A stretch of 64,000 nucleotides of DNA from Algoriphagus sp. (GCA_029945945.1 JAQSDM010000012.1:386112-450111), one strand, 5' to 3'; positions 43,587 through 52,959 are shown, counted from the first letter of the stretch. Numbers and translations are program-made. The notes: generated by a model from the letters alone, not told the origin.

Positions 43587-44365
43587 TTGAGGACTTGGGT
43601 TTGGTTAGCAATTTTCTTAGCTCTATCCTCCTCGCTTTTTGGATCTGAAAGGATAATCTCTCCGCTGATTTTTCGCTGGTTCAGCTTTCGAAAGGCAAGC
43701 ATATTGGAAGACATGTCCAGCTTGTATTGCCACTTTTTAAGGATATCTCTCATTTCAAGCATGATTCTGTGATACATCAGAATCCGTTGTCCTCTTTCCA
43801 TATCCAGGCTCTTTGCAAATTCATATCGCTCCGAAAGCGAAGCCATGTTGTTTAAGTACCATTGGTAAGCCCCATGATCAGTCATGTAATGGATTACTTC
43901 CGCAGGAACACCCTGAAAAGCAGTGGCTTCAGGATTTTCCAGAGGCCTGAGCTCTCGCTTATAGTAGAATTGATAAAGAGGATCTGTCGCTGAAAAAGCT
44001 CCTGAAATGCGAGCCATTTCAGCCGTTGCCAAGTTTTTGACCGTATCTGAGTGCTGCTTGTAGTAGTTAGAAGAAATCTGCATGGCCGCTGCCAATCCCA
44101 GCCTTTGAGTCTGTTCTCCCCTTGGAGATAATGGCCTTCGGTCCAGATCCGGGTAATTGGGGTGCAAGCCCCAGGTGATATACCAAATCGGATTCGTTGG
44201 GATTCCGAGCAGTCTATTGGGTTCAGGATAGAATTTATCCTCATCCCACTGCTTATAGACCATCCGTTCCTGCTGAGCGACAATCGCTTTATCATGGATT
44301 GGAGTCTGTCCGTAGCTGTGAATACAAACAGAAAAAAGGATCAAAAATGAGAGAGTCGGCTTCAT
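43583..44365 (-). CDS. DUF5045-like exported transfer-operon protein
   Basis: A 260-aa exported protein (signal peptide ending at SYGQ). It contains NPIWYITWGLHPNYPDLDRR, PLSPRGEQTQRLGLAAAM and a helical C-terminal half (YRIMLEMRDILKKWQY-like run). The pattern fits DUF5045-type proteins I recall in Bacteroidota transfer operons, sometimes fused to TraI-like parts. Start and stop both overlap neighbours by 4 bp, so it is translationally coupled in the operon. Confidence 0.65.
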   Translation of the reverse strand: MKPTLSFLILFSVCIHSYGQTPIHDKAIVAQQERMVYKQWDEDKFYPEPNRLLGIPTNPIWYITWGLHPNYPDLDRRPLSPRGEQTQRLGLAAAMQISSNYYKQHSDTVKNLATAEMARISGAFSATDPLYQFYYKRELRPLENPEATAFQGVPAEVIHYMTDHGAYQWYLNNMASLSERYEFAKSLDMERGQRILMYHRIMLEMRDILKKWQYKLDMSSNMLAFRKLNQRKISGEIILSDPKSEEDRAKKIANQTQVLK

Positions 44366-45024
44366 CGGGTAAGGATTTTCTGTTTGATGATGATTTCATT
44401 GATCAATCCTAAATCACGATTGATATAGGCTTGGTAAGGATTGAGGGATCGGATTATCCCATTGGTCTTGGCCCAGTAGATGCTGTTTTTTGCAGCTAGT
44501 ACCAAAGCAAGAATTACCTGTAATTCCTCCTGTACCGAATCAAGAAGCTCGTCCCGGACATTGTAATTCATCAGTAGATTATCGCCCTCTTTGAGAATAA
44601 GTGATGAAACTTCCGTAGCCAGGTTGAGACTTCTGGTTTTTGCCTGGCCCGTGTACTCTTCGACAAAAAGAAAAAGGATGGGATTATCGCCAGCCAACTG
44701 GAATGCCTCTGCGGAAATGGAACTGATATCCAAGACAGTCTCAGCTATCATCCTTACCTGTATTGCATCCTTGAACCCTTCATTGATTTGGGTGAGGGAG
44801 TTGACAATCATGGTTTGAACCAGTGCCAGGCTGGATGAATTGAGAATGATATCATCAGTGTTTTGCCTGATGATATCCAAAGTTTGGTGATACCCTATTT
44901 CACTGACATTTCGTACAGCAGCGTTGGCATTGACTATCGAAAAATGCTCTTTGTCAAATACCACGGTCTGGGGATAAGATTCAACAGCCACGAAACACAT
45001 GAAAAGAAAAAGGAGATTTTTCAT
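44362..45024 (-). CDS. TraI-like exported protein, tandem paralog A
   Basis: A 220-aa exported, helix-rich protein (signal peptide ending at SYPQ). It shares with the next two genes the core LAGDNPILFLFVEE and the C-terminal block IRSLNPYQAYINRDLGLINE followed by a K-I/L-L-T ending. These fit the TraI-like family of Bacteroidota transfer operons, a periplasmic component of unknown exact role. The start overlaps paralog B's stop by 4 bp. Confidence 0.7.
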   Translation of the reverse strand: MKNLLFLFMCFVAVESYPQTVVFDKEHFSIVNANAAVRNVSEIGYHQTLDIIRQNTDDIILNSSSLALVQTMIVNSLTQINEGFKDAIQVRMIAETVLDISSISAEAFQLAGDNPILFLFVEEYTGQAKTRSLNLATEVSSLILKEGDNLLMNYNVRDELLDSVQEELQVILALVLAAKNSIYWAKTNGIIRSLNPYQAYINRDLGLINEIIIKQKILTR

Positions 45025-45674
45025 CGGATTAGGGTTTTGGCGTTTTGAATGATTTCTTCTACCAAGGCCATTTCCGTTGCTACATACTGTAGGTAAGGAT
45101 TGATTCCTCTCTTCCTTTCGAGATAGTGCTGAAGTGATTTGGAAACGGTGTAGGAAAGTCCGTTGATCTCCCTCAGCTCGTCCAGAATATGTTGGAAAAG
45201 GATTCTTCTTTCCGAAACTTTCATCTGGTTGACCACTCCGATACTTGCCGAAAGGCCAAAGAGATAATTCAAAAGTGAATAGGATCTTTCGACGAAAACC
45301 CGTTCCGACTCTACCGCAAAAAGTACTAATTCCGGATTTTGGCTACAGTAGAAAACGATTTGCTGCTGGTTATCAATAATGGAATTGACCAAGGGCTCAG
45401 CCGCAGCACCAATTCCAAAAGCATCGATGACAATGGAGAGTTTGGCAAATCGGTCCTGGACGGCTCGGTATTTCTCCTTTACAGACTTGACCAAATTGGT
45501 ATTGACCTCCTCGTTGACCGAGTTCCTTCCCTGATTTCCTTTTGCCTCTTTTTGAAGGTTATATTCAGACTTGGATTCCTCGACTAGCTGGTGGAGAAGG
45601 GCCACATTGGTTTGAGCAAAACTCATCCCAAGGGTTGCCAAAAAAACGAAGGGTAAAAGCCAAAAAGATTTCAT
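45021..45674 (-). CDS. TraI-like exported protein, tandem paralog B
   Basis: A 217-aa exported protein (signal peptide ending at SFAQ). It is related to A and C by layout (CSQNPELVLFAVESE matching LAGENPALLLFAERN) and by the C-terminal GINPYLQYVATEMALVEE followed by KTLIR. It is the most divergent of the three, with an inserted Lys/Asn-rich region near residues 40-60. The start overlaps paralog C's stop by 4 bp. Confidence 0.7.
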   Translation of the reverse strand: MKSFWLLPFVFLATLGMSFAQTNVALLHQLVEESKSEYNLQKEAKGNQGRNSVNEEVNTNLVKSVKEKYRAVQDRFAKLSIVIDAFGIGAAAEPLVNSIIDNQQQIVFYCSQNPELVLFAVESERVFVERSYSLLNYLFGLSASIGVVNQMKVSERRILFQHILDELREINGLSYTVSKSLQHYLERKRGINPYLQYVATEMALVEEIIQNAKTLIR

Positions 45675-46333
45675 GGTTGGAGGGTTTTGGCTTTTCTGGC
45701 TATATCCTGCGCAAGCTGGATATCTACGTTGATGTACCCTTGAAAAGGATTTAGAGCCCTCACAAATCCTTTCATCTGAGCAAAATACATGGCTCGATAC
45801 ATGCCATAAGAGTAGGATCGCAGGATGACCATCTCAGTCAAAATCTGATTGATCAGTTTTGACCGCTCACCTGCATCCATGAGATTGTTTTCTCCTCCCT
45901 TCAACACAAATGAACTGACCTCCAAGGCCAAAGAAGTTGCCCTTTGCTGAAATAGGGTAGCATTCCGTTCGGCAAACAGGAGTAAAGCGGGATTCTCTCC
46001 GGCTAAGTCCATCACCTGGCTAAGGTCACTTGAAATCCCGGTGGCTATTCGAGCGATTTCCTGCACATTGGAAAGGTTGGTCAAAATCGAACTGACCTCA
46101 GAAAGTCCTTTGTAGATTTTGTCCTGCATCGTATTGACAATGGTCAGGTTTCCGGTAATCGCCAGCTGTCCCCGTTCAATCAAAGTCAATCGTTCATTAG
46201 TGGCATTCAGCTGAGAATTGATGACCGCAGAATGTGCCGCCGTTGCTCCTGCTACCGCTGGATCCACATAGATAGTTTGCCCTAAGGCAGATCCCGAGAG
46301 GATCAGAAATACCAGTATGTTCAAGCTTTTCAT
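45671..46333 (-). CDS. TraI-like exported protein, tandem paralog C
   Basis: A 220-aa exported protein (signal peptide ending at ALGQ) and the first of three tandem relatives. It has the most regular family sequence: DPAVAGATAAHSAVINSQLN, LAGENPALLLFAERN and VRALNPFQGYINVDIQLAQD, ending KAKTLQP. It follows the VirB4-type gene by 11 bp, the place of TraI in the standard operon. Confidence 0.75.
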   Translation of the reverse strand: MKSLNILVFLILSGSALGQTIYVDPAVAGATAAHSAVINSQLNATNERLTLIERGQLAITGNLTIVNTMQDKIYKGLSEVSSILTNLSNVQEIARIATGISSDLSQVMDLAGENPALLLFAERNATLFQQRATSLALEVSSFVLKGGENNLMDAGERSKLINQILTEMVILRSYSYGMYRAMYFAQMKGFVRALNPFQGYINVDIQLAQDIARKAKTLQP

Positions 46334-46344
46334 CTTTGTAATGG

Positions 46345-48837
46345 TTAAAAAGTGGCAGTTAGTGTTTCTCTTACCGGGGCCCCTTGCTTGTTGACCTCTC
46401 CAAAAAACTCATGGAGTGAAAGCTCAGAAGCCTTAAAATCCTCGACAAAAGCGTCCAGTCCCATTTGGTACCCTCTAAAGGCTTGGATATAGATTTCGAT
46501 GGCTGATTTTTCTGGCTTTTCCGTGGTATAGGTCAGGTATTGGTACAAGGAAACTTCCACCCCATACACCTCACCGGCAGATCCTCTTCGGATATATACT
46601 TCCTTGAATCTTCCCCTGCCCTCATGATTATCCAGCTGATTGATCGTGAAGATCTTTTTCCTTTCATTTTCATTGATGGAAAGCAGGGAGGCGATTTGAG
46701 AATAATTGTCTTTGAATTTTGTCTGATCCAAAAGACAGATCGTATCCGAATTATTGATAATACTGTCTTTGACTACCGCATTTCCGATGATATCTCCCAG
46801 CTCTTGGGTTACCACTATGGCTTCCCCCCAGAATTTTCGGACTGTTTTATAGAGGTATAGAATGTAGCCTGCCATGAGCGGGGAGGCTATGGCCTTCCAA
46901 GCTTCTTCGATGATGAGTGCCTTCCGGTATTTGGTTCGGAACCTCATTTTCTGGATGAAAACATCCATGATAATGAGTGTCACAATCGGGAAAAGCACCT
47001 TGTGCTCTTTGATGCTGTCAATTTCAAAAACCACAAAAGATTCGGTAAACAAGGACTGGTCAACTTCCTCATTGAGTAGGTTTTCAAACTCACCTCCCTT
47101 GTAAAACTTCTTGAGTACAAAGCGGAATTCTTCAAGTTCAAATCCAATGCTTTCACGCTCTTTGATTTCTGGGATTTTCTCCAGGGCGAATTCATAAAAG
47201 CTGTTGAAGCAAAGCCGATCGATAGTGCTTTCCTTGGAGAAAAAAGAGGAATAGTAGGCCGAGATCGTATTGGAAATAACATCGGCTTCAACCTGAGAGA
47301 CTGTTCCTTCCGCTGTCTTCCACAAGAGGGAAATCAGGGTCAGGAGATAGTCTTTCTTCTCGATGTTGTACTCTTCTTCAGTAATGGAAAAAGGGTTGGT
47401 GGTTATTGGCTTTTCCTCGGTGTAAGTGATGTATTTCCCTTGGTAGTATTGGCAAAGTCCGGAATACGAGTGGCCGGTATCGACAATGACTACATCCATC
47501 AGCCACTTAGGATTGGGCCGCTTATTCCACATGCAATACTGCTCGATCAGGGCATTCATAAAGAATGATTTCCCCGAACCGGAAGGCCCCAGTACAAACT
47601 TGTTTCGATTGTTGATCCGATTGGTTTGCATCGGCAAATCAGCGGGATCAATCTTCAAAGGGATTCCCTGTCGATCCGTAAATCGGATTTGGAATCCACT
47701 TATCTCATCCTTGTTCAGTGACTCCTTCAAGAAAAAACATAATGCAGCATCCGATGTGGTCAGGAAGTAATCGTAAACTTTCAACTCAGCGGTATTGCAG
47801 GGAAGCAGTGTCCTGAAAAGCTCCAGTTGGTTATAGGAATTTTTATTGGCCACAATGCCCTGTTGGAAAAGGGAGGATTCCACATAATTACAAGCTCCTT
47901 GGATGTGCTCCTTCTTGGCAGAAACAACCACATTGAAGTGGCAATTGACCAAAAGCTGGTTATGTCTGGCCACGTCTTCCAATAGCCTGTCGATATCTTC
48001 CACACAGATATTATTGGCTGGATCGGGTATCCCGGAATGCCGCTTTCGCTTCAATTCAAGCTTGGTAAGCGTTGATCTCTGCTCAATAATTTCAATGACC
48101 TGGTTATAAACTATGGTTTGGAAATTAGGGACATCGAAAAGGAAGGCCATATTATCAACAGGAAACCCTTTGAGGCTATCCTTATCGTTACGCTCCAAAT
48201 GGGTGGTCACCTTTTCCGGTAGTTCTACTTTGTCGGTATCTACCAAAGTGATCGACCGAAAAGCTCTTTCTCCGCTTTCCACTTGGCTTTCTTCAGCAAG
48301 CAGGTTGTCCAGCACAATCTTTTCCTCGTGGAAGTTCATGCTGAGAATCCGTTTCACATATCGGTCAGTCTCAATTCTTGAGAGTGCCTCTGTCTTGATT
48401 CCTGCACGTTCAAAAAGGTCGGTCACCTTTCCCAGTGTCTGAATAAAGTCCATTACTGACTTTTGACTGTATCTGCCTTTTACCCGTTTGGTAATCACCA
48501 AAAATGTCTTCATTGAAGTATAGGGCCGCCCCTGGAAATGGTCATCATACTTTTGCTGTAGGTATTCTTTTGAGGATTTTTCGCTGTAGGTCTTTCTGGA
48601 AAAAATGTCCTGCTTTTGGATCAGATGCCCTTCACCAAGTATTTTGATCAGGTTGGTGTATAGCTGATGAAAGGAATCGTACTTGGAAGAATCCGCTGAA
48701 TATTGCAGGACAGGATTGTCCAATCCAAGGATGACACCATAGTCACCCTTCAGATTGAATAGACAATGAAAACCATGGATCTGATCTTCAATCCCCAGAT
48801 AGGGAAGCTTAAATTCATTCCTTTTTTTCCCAAACAT
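46345..48837 (-). CDS. traG: TraG-type conjugation ATPase (VirB4-like)
   Basis: An 830-aa cytoplasmic motor of the type IV secretion machine. The N-terminal 400 residues match the TraG/VirB4 pattern (LPYLGIEDQIHGFHCLFNLK and NCHFNVVVSA). Walker A is GPSGSGKS (417-424), followed by DVVIVDTGHSYSGLC and Walker B ALIIEEAWKAI, with VVTQELGDI and SDTICLLDQ further on. It is preceded by TraF (2 bp gap). Confidence 0.92.
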   Translation of the reverse strand: MFGKKRNEFKLPYLGIEDQIHGFHCLFNLKGDYGVILGLDNPVLQYSADSSKYDSFHQLYTNLIKILGEGHLIQKQDIFSRKTYSEKSSKEYLQQKYDDHFQGRPYTSMKTFLVITKRVKGRYSQKSVMDFIQTLGKVTDLFERAGIKTEALSRIETDRYVKRILSMNFHEEKIVLDNLLAEESQVESGERAFRSITLVDTDKVELPEKVTTHLERNDKDSLKGFPVDNMAFLFDVPNFQTIVYNQVIEIIEQRSTLTKLELKRKRHSGIPDPANNICVEDIDRLLEDVARHNQLLVNCHFNVVVSAKKEHIQGACNYVESSLFQQGIVANKNSYNQLELFRTLLPCNTAELKVYDYFLTTSDAALCFFLKESLNKDEISGFQIRFTDRQGIPLKIDPADLPMQTNRINNRNKFVLGPSGSGKSFFMNALIEQYCMWNKRPNPKWLMDVVIVDTGHSYSGLCQYYQGKYITYTEEKPITTNPFSITEEEYNIEKKDYLLTLISLLWKTAEGTVSQVEADVISNTISAYYSSFFSKESTIDRLCFNSFYEFALEKIPEIKERESIGFELEEFRFVLKKFYKGGEFENLLNEEVDQSLFTESFVVFEIDSIKEHKVLFPIVTLIIMDVFIQKMRFRTKYRKALIIEEAWKAIASPLMAGYILYLYKTVRKFWGEAIVVTQELGDIIGNAVVKDSIINNSDTICLLDQTKFKDNYSQIASLLSINENERKKIFTINQLDNHEGRGRFKEVYIRRGSAGEVYGVEVSLYQYLTYTTEKPEKSAIEIYIQAFRGYQMGLDAFVEDFKASELSLHEFFGEVNKQGAPVRETLTATF

Positions 48838-48839
48838 GA

Positions 48840-49121
48840 TTACTTTGATTTTAAGGATGTAGCGATCTGAAATACCCCTTTATACCTTGTTTTGCTATGC
48901 AGGCCTTTTTTCTGTTGCTGAGAGGTGATGAAAAGTCCGGTAGTCATGACTGATAGGGTAATCACCCCACCTAAAACCATACTGGTTAAGCTTCCGATTA
49001 ATCCTCCTGAGACGACCGCGATAACTAAAGAAGCGACTCCCCATCCGATGTATTTTCCCTGAAAGCCCCGATATATAAGAGGCTTCTGAAGCCCCTTATA
49101 TATCGGAAATTGCTTAGCCAT
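48840..49121 (-). CDS. traF: TraF-type (DUF4133) membrane protein
   Basis: A 93-aa protein from the ATG at 49121 (MAKQFPIYKGLQKPLIYRGF), with two membrane helices. The YKGLxKPLIYRGFxGKYI start is the DUF4133/TraF signature, comparable to VirB3. The open frame is longer upstream but reads through TraE. The start overlaps the TraE stop by one base (TGATG). Confidence 0.88.
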   Translation of the reverse strand: MAKQFPIYKGLQKPLIYRGFQGKYIGWGVASLVIAVVSGGLIGSLTSMVLGGVITLSVMTTGLFITSQQQKKGLHSKTRYKGVFQIATSLKSK

Positions 49122-49426
49122 CAGACACCGAAAAACGCTTTGATGATCACACTGACCAAGACCAAAAACAGGCAGGAGCCGCCCCATCCCATCAATTCTT
49201 TATTGATGTCTTGATCACCGGAATTCCATTTGATGTAAACTCTTACGCCTCCTATCAGCCCTACTACCGCCCCAATAACAAGACAGAGACTGGCTACGGG
49301 ATCCACATAGGCGAGTAGAGACGATTCTGCTGCGACAATTCCCTGAACACCTTGGGCTCTGGCGGCTGTAGTTGCAAGCATCACAAACAATGCGCTTGAG
49401 ATCATTTTTTTGGTTCTGTTGAACAT
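49121..49426 (-). CDS. traE: TraE-type (DUF4134) membrane protein
   Basis: A 101-aa protein with signal peptide ending at RAQG and two helices (ASLCLVIGAVVGLIGGVRVY and CLFLVLVSVIIKAFFGV). This is the DUF4134/TraE pattern, comparable to the VirB2 pilin-like component. The motif GGVRVYIKWNSGDQD is typical. It lies just after a second, divergent DUF4134 gene. Confidence 0.88.
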   Translation of the reverse strand: MFNRTKKMISSALFVMLATTAARAQGVQGIVAAESSLLAYVDPVASLCLVIGAVVGLIGGVRVYIKWNSGDQDINKELMGWGGSCLFLVLVSVIIKAFFGV

Positions 49427-49483
49427 GGTGTTTATAGTTTAAGTGAGAAAATATTGACTGTTGATTTTGCTTTTTTTGGGGTG

Positions 49484-49813
49484 TCAAATCAGTGGGACAG
49501 CATACAGTCCGCTGAGAAAAAAGCCAATAGTGGCCAAGAATAGGCAGGCTCCGAACCAACTGATGACCTGAACATCGATCTGATGTCTTCCCATTTGCCA
49601 GTTGTTGTAAACCCGAAGACCGCCAAGCAATCCTGAGACTGCGCCCACGACAAATGAGAGTCTGGAAATAGCGACATAGAAACTTTTCATATCGGTCTCG
49701 ACCTCCTGAAATTTTGAAACTCCCGGAGGGGATTGGCCATAAGTCTCCGATCCCGACAAAAAGAATAAGAGGGAAAGGAGAGCACATAGGAATAGCCGAT
49801 GAAGGAGCTTCAT
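49484..49813 (-). CDS. Second DUF4134/TraE-like membrane protein
   Basis: A 109-aa relative of the next gene: signal peptide (FLSGSETYGQ), helix SRLSFVVGAVSGLLGGLRVY and NNWQMGRHQIDVQVISWFGA, then a second helix. The GG-LRVY-xxWQ block aligns with GGVRVYIKW of TraE. Two DUF4134 copies in one operon could form a mixed pilus-like assembly or reflect an old duplication. Confidence 0.8.
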   Translation of the reverse strand: MKLLHRLFLCALLSLLFFLSGSETYGQSPPGVSKFQEVETDMKSFYVAISRLSFVVGAVSGLLGGLRVYNNWQMGRHQIDVQVISWFGACLFLATIGFFLSGLYAVPLI

Positions 49814-50202
49814 GAGAACACGACTTTCTTTTTCATTTCAATACTGCCTTCCTTGGCGAGTACAAAGAGGGAATTGAGCGTAGTCACCCCTCCTGTAGAT
49901 TTGACTGGGCTGGGATCATTGATTTCAAATTCGATATCTTCTGAATCCTCCTCGCTGTTGACCCATACTTCCGTCTGGGAAGCAGATTCTGTCTTGGGCT
50001 TCACAGGATCAGGCACCGGGTCATTATCCTCAATCACCGTTGGACTTTCATCAAACTCATTGAGGTCCGTCTGGAATGTGTAGGCATTCCCTGCCGACAC
50101 TTCTGAAAGTTGTGGTTTGCGCAAAACATCGAAGACGACATTTACCGCATAGTACACCACATAGAAAAGGGATAGGTATAGAAAGAAGTCTGTCCAGCTC
50201 AT
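49810..50202 (-). CDS. Small acidic membrane-anchored protein of transfer operon
   Basis: A 130-aa protein with one N-terminal helix (FFLYLSLFYVVYYAVNVVF) followed by an acidic, Ser/Pro/Glu-rich domain (EFDESPTVIEDNDPVPD and NSEEDSEDIEFEINDPS). The start overlaps the DUF3408-like gene region by none and its stop overlaps the next gene by 4 bp. Its place is that of TraD-like proteins in some operons; no family was recognised. Confidence 0.6.
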   Translation of the reverse strand: MSWTDFFLYLSLFYVVYYAVNVVFDVLRKPQLSEVSAGNAYTFQTDLNEFDESPTVIEDNDPVPDPVKPKTESASQTEVWVNSEEDSEDIEFEINDPSPVKSTGGVTTLNSLFVLAKEGSIEMKKKVVFS

Positions 50203-50204
50203 GG

Positions 50205-50549
50205 CTATAGTTTTTGTATGGATTGTTTGATTTCATTGACCAGTTCTGGATTATTTTCCAGAAAGTCCCAGCACAGGAAATTCACGAAGGAGGTCACGTC
50301 CACTCCAAAAGTGGGACTGATTAGCTTCAGTACTTCCTCCGTTCGAGCGTCCATCCGAATCAGCCTTTTGGAATCTCCGTTTACTTCAAAATTCTTGATG
50401 GCCTCTATCAGCTCATGGATTCCTTGGCTTCCGATCTTGTCAGTCTCATTACTTTTAGACTTTACCAAAGGCTTTACCTCAGGTTCAGGCAATACCAATT
50501 CTGACCTTACTCCTTGGACAAGTTTGCTTATGTAGTCCCCGTTTGCCAT
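50205..50549 (-). CDS. DUF3408/TraB-like small protein
   Basis: A 114-aa cytoplasmic protein. The C-terminal half (RMDARTEEVLKLISPTFGVD, then VTSFVNFLCWDFLENNPELV and NEIKQSIQKL) has the helix-sheet pattern of DUF3408 proteins that accompany ParA (TraA) in Bacteroidota transfer operons. The family match is moderate. It follows the ParA gene by 2 bp. Confidence 0.6.
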   Translation of the reverse strand: MANGDYISKLVQGVRSELVLPEPEVKPLVKSKSNETDKIGSQGIHELIEAIKNFEVNGDSKRLIRMDARTEEVLKLISPTFGVDVTSFVNFLCWDFLENNPELVNEIKQSIQKL

Positions 50550-50551
50550 GG

Positions 50552-51178
50552 CTAATCTGCTTCTATATGGTCATCAAATAATTTGTTGAAAATGGGATCC
50601 AGGATAGGCACAAGCGATTCCGGAGTGTAGGAGGTAGTGAGTCTTTGGAAGTCTATCCGATCCGATACCGGGGAGGTCAATTCACCAAACTGGCCAAGTG
50701 CCTGATTGACGCTCTCCAAGGTTTCGTATTTGACTGATGTTTTGACTCTGTTGGGGATTAGGATAATCCGGCTTTCAGGATTCACCTTTTTGACCACGTA
50801 GCAAAATTCAAACGTGCTGGTGACGCTGTATTCATCGTAGCAAAAAGGGCAGATGATCAATTCAGACTCCTTGAGTACCGGCACCAGGTTGTCGTCATCC
50901 ATTCTCCCAGCAAGATCAATCACGGTGAGAATTTTAGGATCTTGAGCAGCTCTTTTCTGGATAGACTTGAATCCTGGAATATTCGATAGCTCAACTTCAT
51001 ACAACTTCTCATTTTCTAAGAGGTCCGAATTGAGATACTTGTTGTAAAGTGACTGTTGAAAGTCCATATCAAAGACTTTCACCTTTCTTTTCCTTTTCTG
51101 GACGGCAAAATTTGAAAACAGCACCGCGAGCGTACTTTTTCCCACTCCACCTTTTTGGTTTGCGAATAGAATGATCAT
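50552..51178 (-). CDS. ParA-family ATPase (TraA-like)
   Basis: A 208-aa protein from the ATG at 51178, directly at MIILFANQKGGVGKST, the deviant Walker A of ParA/MinD ATPases. FDMDFQQSLYNKYL and ILTVIDLAGRMDDDN give the other nucleotide motifs. In Bacteroidota elements this TraA-like ParA precedes the transfer genes. The open frame runs 39 codons upstream into the relaxase gene in another frame and is not protein-like there. Confidence 0.88.
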   Translation of the reverse strand: MIILFANQKGGVGKSTLAVLFSNFAVQKRKRKVKVFDMDFQQSLYNKYLNSDLLENEKLYEVELSNIPGFKSIQKRAAQDPKILTVIDLAGRMDDDNLVPVLKESELIICPFCYDEYSVTSTFEFCYVVKKVNPESRIILIPNRVKTSVKYETLESVNQALGQFGELTSPVSDRIDFQRLTTSYTPESLVPILDPIFNKLFDDHIEAD

Positions 51179-51188
51179 GGCTATCTTT

Positions 51189-52517
51189 TTATCTAGTGAT
51201 TTCATTGTCTCCCTTGCGCTTTTTGCTTCTTTTCCTACCGTGCACAGCTTCATCATCGATGTCATTGGCGATTTGGAGTACAAGAACCAGGTCAAAAATC
51301 TCTTGACTCTGTATGGCTCTATGGGCTTCGCTATCTTGGAAGTATTGACTTAATGCCAGCTGCTGCTCGGCAGAAAGAATGTCACTGGCAGCGATATCTC
51401 CTTGGGCTGTTTTCAGGTAAGAATTCCCATCTCTATTCTCCAACTTCAAAGCGTGGTGTTCCAAGCCTTGCCGAACTGTCGAGAAATCATTGAGAGCAGA
51501 TTGGAGCCTTACTTTTGCCTCGATCAAATCGATCGGCTTATCCTTGTTCGGTTTCTGGGATTGATAGGATTTACGTTCACCTTCCTGTTCAAAAAATCGC
51601 TGGATTGGGAATACTTCAATGCCTTTAAAAATGATCTTATTGGCATGGTCAATCAGGGAATAACCATAAGGCCTTTTTCCATCTTTGCCATGGAATACGA
51701 GCTGAACCCCAAATTTATCCCGTATAAAATCACCTAGATCCGATCGATACCCGGTTTGGTTTCCTTTTTTACCGCCGGGTTTAGGTTCAAATAGACAAGT
51801 GAGCTTAGTTTGGTAGACCTTGGAATATCTATCCAAAATCGCTTTCAGCTGTTTTGCTCGATCCTTATCCAATTGATAGGATTGGATCTTTTGGTTGAAT
51901 TCTGAAACAGGAATCTGACCTTGAACTGAACCATATTTGATCAATTCTATCTGCTCACCTTTTTCCCTCACCTTGAATCCCAAGTTTTCGAGGATTAAGA
52001 ATCCTTGGGCTTTGGTACTGAAGCGAAACTCCATCAAGCTATCCGCAGCTTTCACTGCTTCATGCTTGGGATTGAGTCTCATGATCTCATTGATTGCTTC
52101 TTGTGCCCTTAGCTTCTCAAATGAATCACTGATCTTTTTGCCATCCCGATCAATTCTCGATGACACAATATGAACGTGGTTATTTGCCGTATCCTTGTGA
52201 AAAACGATCAGGAAAGGGTTATTCCCATAGCCCATTTTATCTATCCATTCATGGGCGATTTCTGTCAGCTCTTCTTTGGAATACTCCCTGCCCTTGCAGC
52301 TGATCATGGCATGAAACTGCTTGTCCTTGACGAGTGCATTTCTGTTCGAATGAGTTATCAGGTAATTTTTCACCTCATTCGGCCCCACATCCTTGGTGTC
52401 CTGCAAATACCCAAAATTCCGGAGCCTAGTCAGCTCTCCCTTTTCATTTTGGGTTTTGTTCGTGTTGTAGGTCACCCCATTAAATGAACTTGCGCTGGAA
52501 AGGATTTTAACTCTCAT
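51189..52517 (-). CDS. Relaxase / mobilization nuclease
   Basis: A 442-aa protein that nicks at oriT and pilots the DNA strand. The metal-binding His motif is present in NNHVHIVSSRID (His114, His116), preceded by FHAMISCKG and FLIVFHKDT, the pattern of MOBP-type relaxases from Bacteroidota. The N-terminal NGVTYNTNKTQNEKGE carries a candidate active-site Tyr. It overlaps the accessory mobilization gene by 4 bp, and an oriT-like hairpin lies upstream. Confidence 0.85.
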   Translation of the reverse strand: MRVKILSSASSFNGVTYNTNKTQNEKGELTRLRNFGYLQDTKDVGPNEVKNYLITHSNRNALVKDKQFHAMISCKGREYSKEELTEIAHEWIDKMGYGNNPFLIVFHKDTANNHVHIVSSRIDRDGKKISDSFEKLRAQEAINEIMRLNPKHEAVKAADSLMEFRFSTKAQGFLILENLGFKVREKGEQIELIKYGSVQGQIPVSEFNQKIQSYQLDKDRAKQLKAILDRYSKVYQTKLTCLFEPKPGGKKGNQTGYRSDLGDFIRDKFGVQLVFHGKDGKRPYGYSLIDHANKIIFKGIEVFPIQRFFEQEGERKSYQSQKPNKDKPIDLIEAKVRLQSALNDFSTVRQGLEHHALKLENRDGNSYLKTAQGDIAASDILSAEQQLALSQYFQDSEAHRAIQSQEIFDLVLVLQIANDIDDEAVHGRKRSKKRKGDNEITR

Positions 52518-52879
52518 TTGATTGCCTGATAAATCTGTTTCAAAAACTTGTTCATGAAGTCCCTATGCTCAAGATGCTTGGCCATCTGTTTGGTGTGATT
52601 CAGAAAAATCTCCGGGGAAATTTTGTCTCGATACGTATTGGCATGCTTGGCCAACTGGTTGATATTATTGTTAACCCTAGCCTGTTCGGCAACCACCTTA
52701 TCAATTGCATTTAGGATTCCCTTGGTGTCAATGATCTTGATCGTTTCAGAGCTAAGCTTCATTCTGATCAAGTGACTCAAAGACACACCAAGGGACCTAC
52801 TTTCCTCCTTCAATCGGGTAAAAACATCCGGCTTTAACCTGACAGATACCCAAGAGAGATTTTCTCTTTTCTCCTTCAT
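52514..52879 (-). CDS. Mobilization accessory protein (MobC/MobA-like, RHH)
   Basis: A 121-aa basic protein from the ATG at 52879 (MKEKRENLSWVSVRLKPDVF). The start WVSVRLKPDVFTRLKEESRS looks like a ribbon-helix-helix, followed by LGVSLSHLIRMKL and a helical tail with NNNINQLAKHANT, a hallmark of MobC-type relaxosome proteins. The open frame continues 28 codons upstream into the oriT-like region and is not protein-like there. Confidence 0.82.
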   Translation of the reverse strand: MKEKRENLSWVSVRLKPDVFTRLKEESRSLGVSLSHLIRMKLSSETIKIIDTKGILNAIDKVVAEQARVNNNINQLAKHANTYRDKISPEIFLNHTKQMAKHLEHRDFMNKFLKQIYQAIK

Positions 52880-52959
52880 GGCTACATGTTGATGGGGGTA
52901 AAGAATTGGATTCTCTAGGCGAAAAAAAATACCTAGAACTGCGTAAATGCGATAAATAG

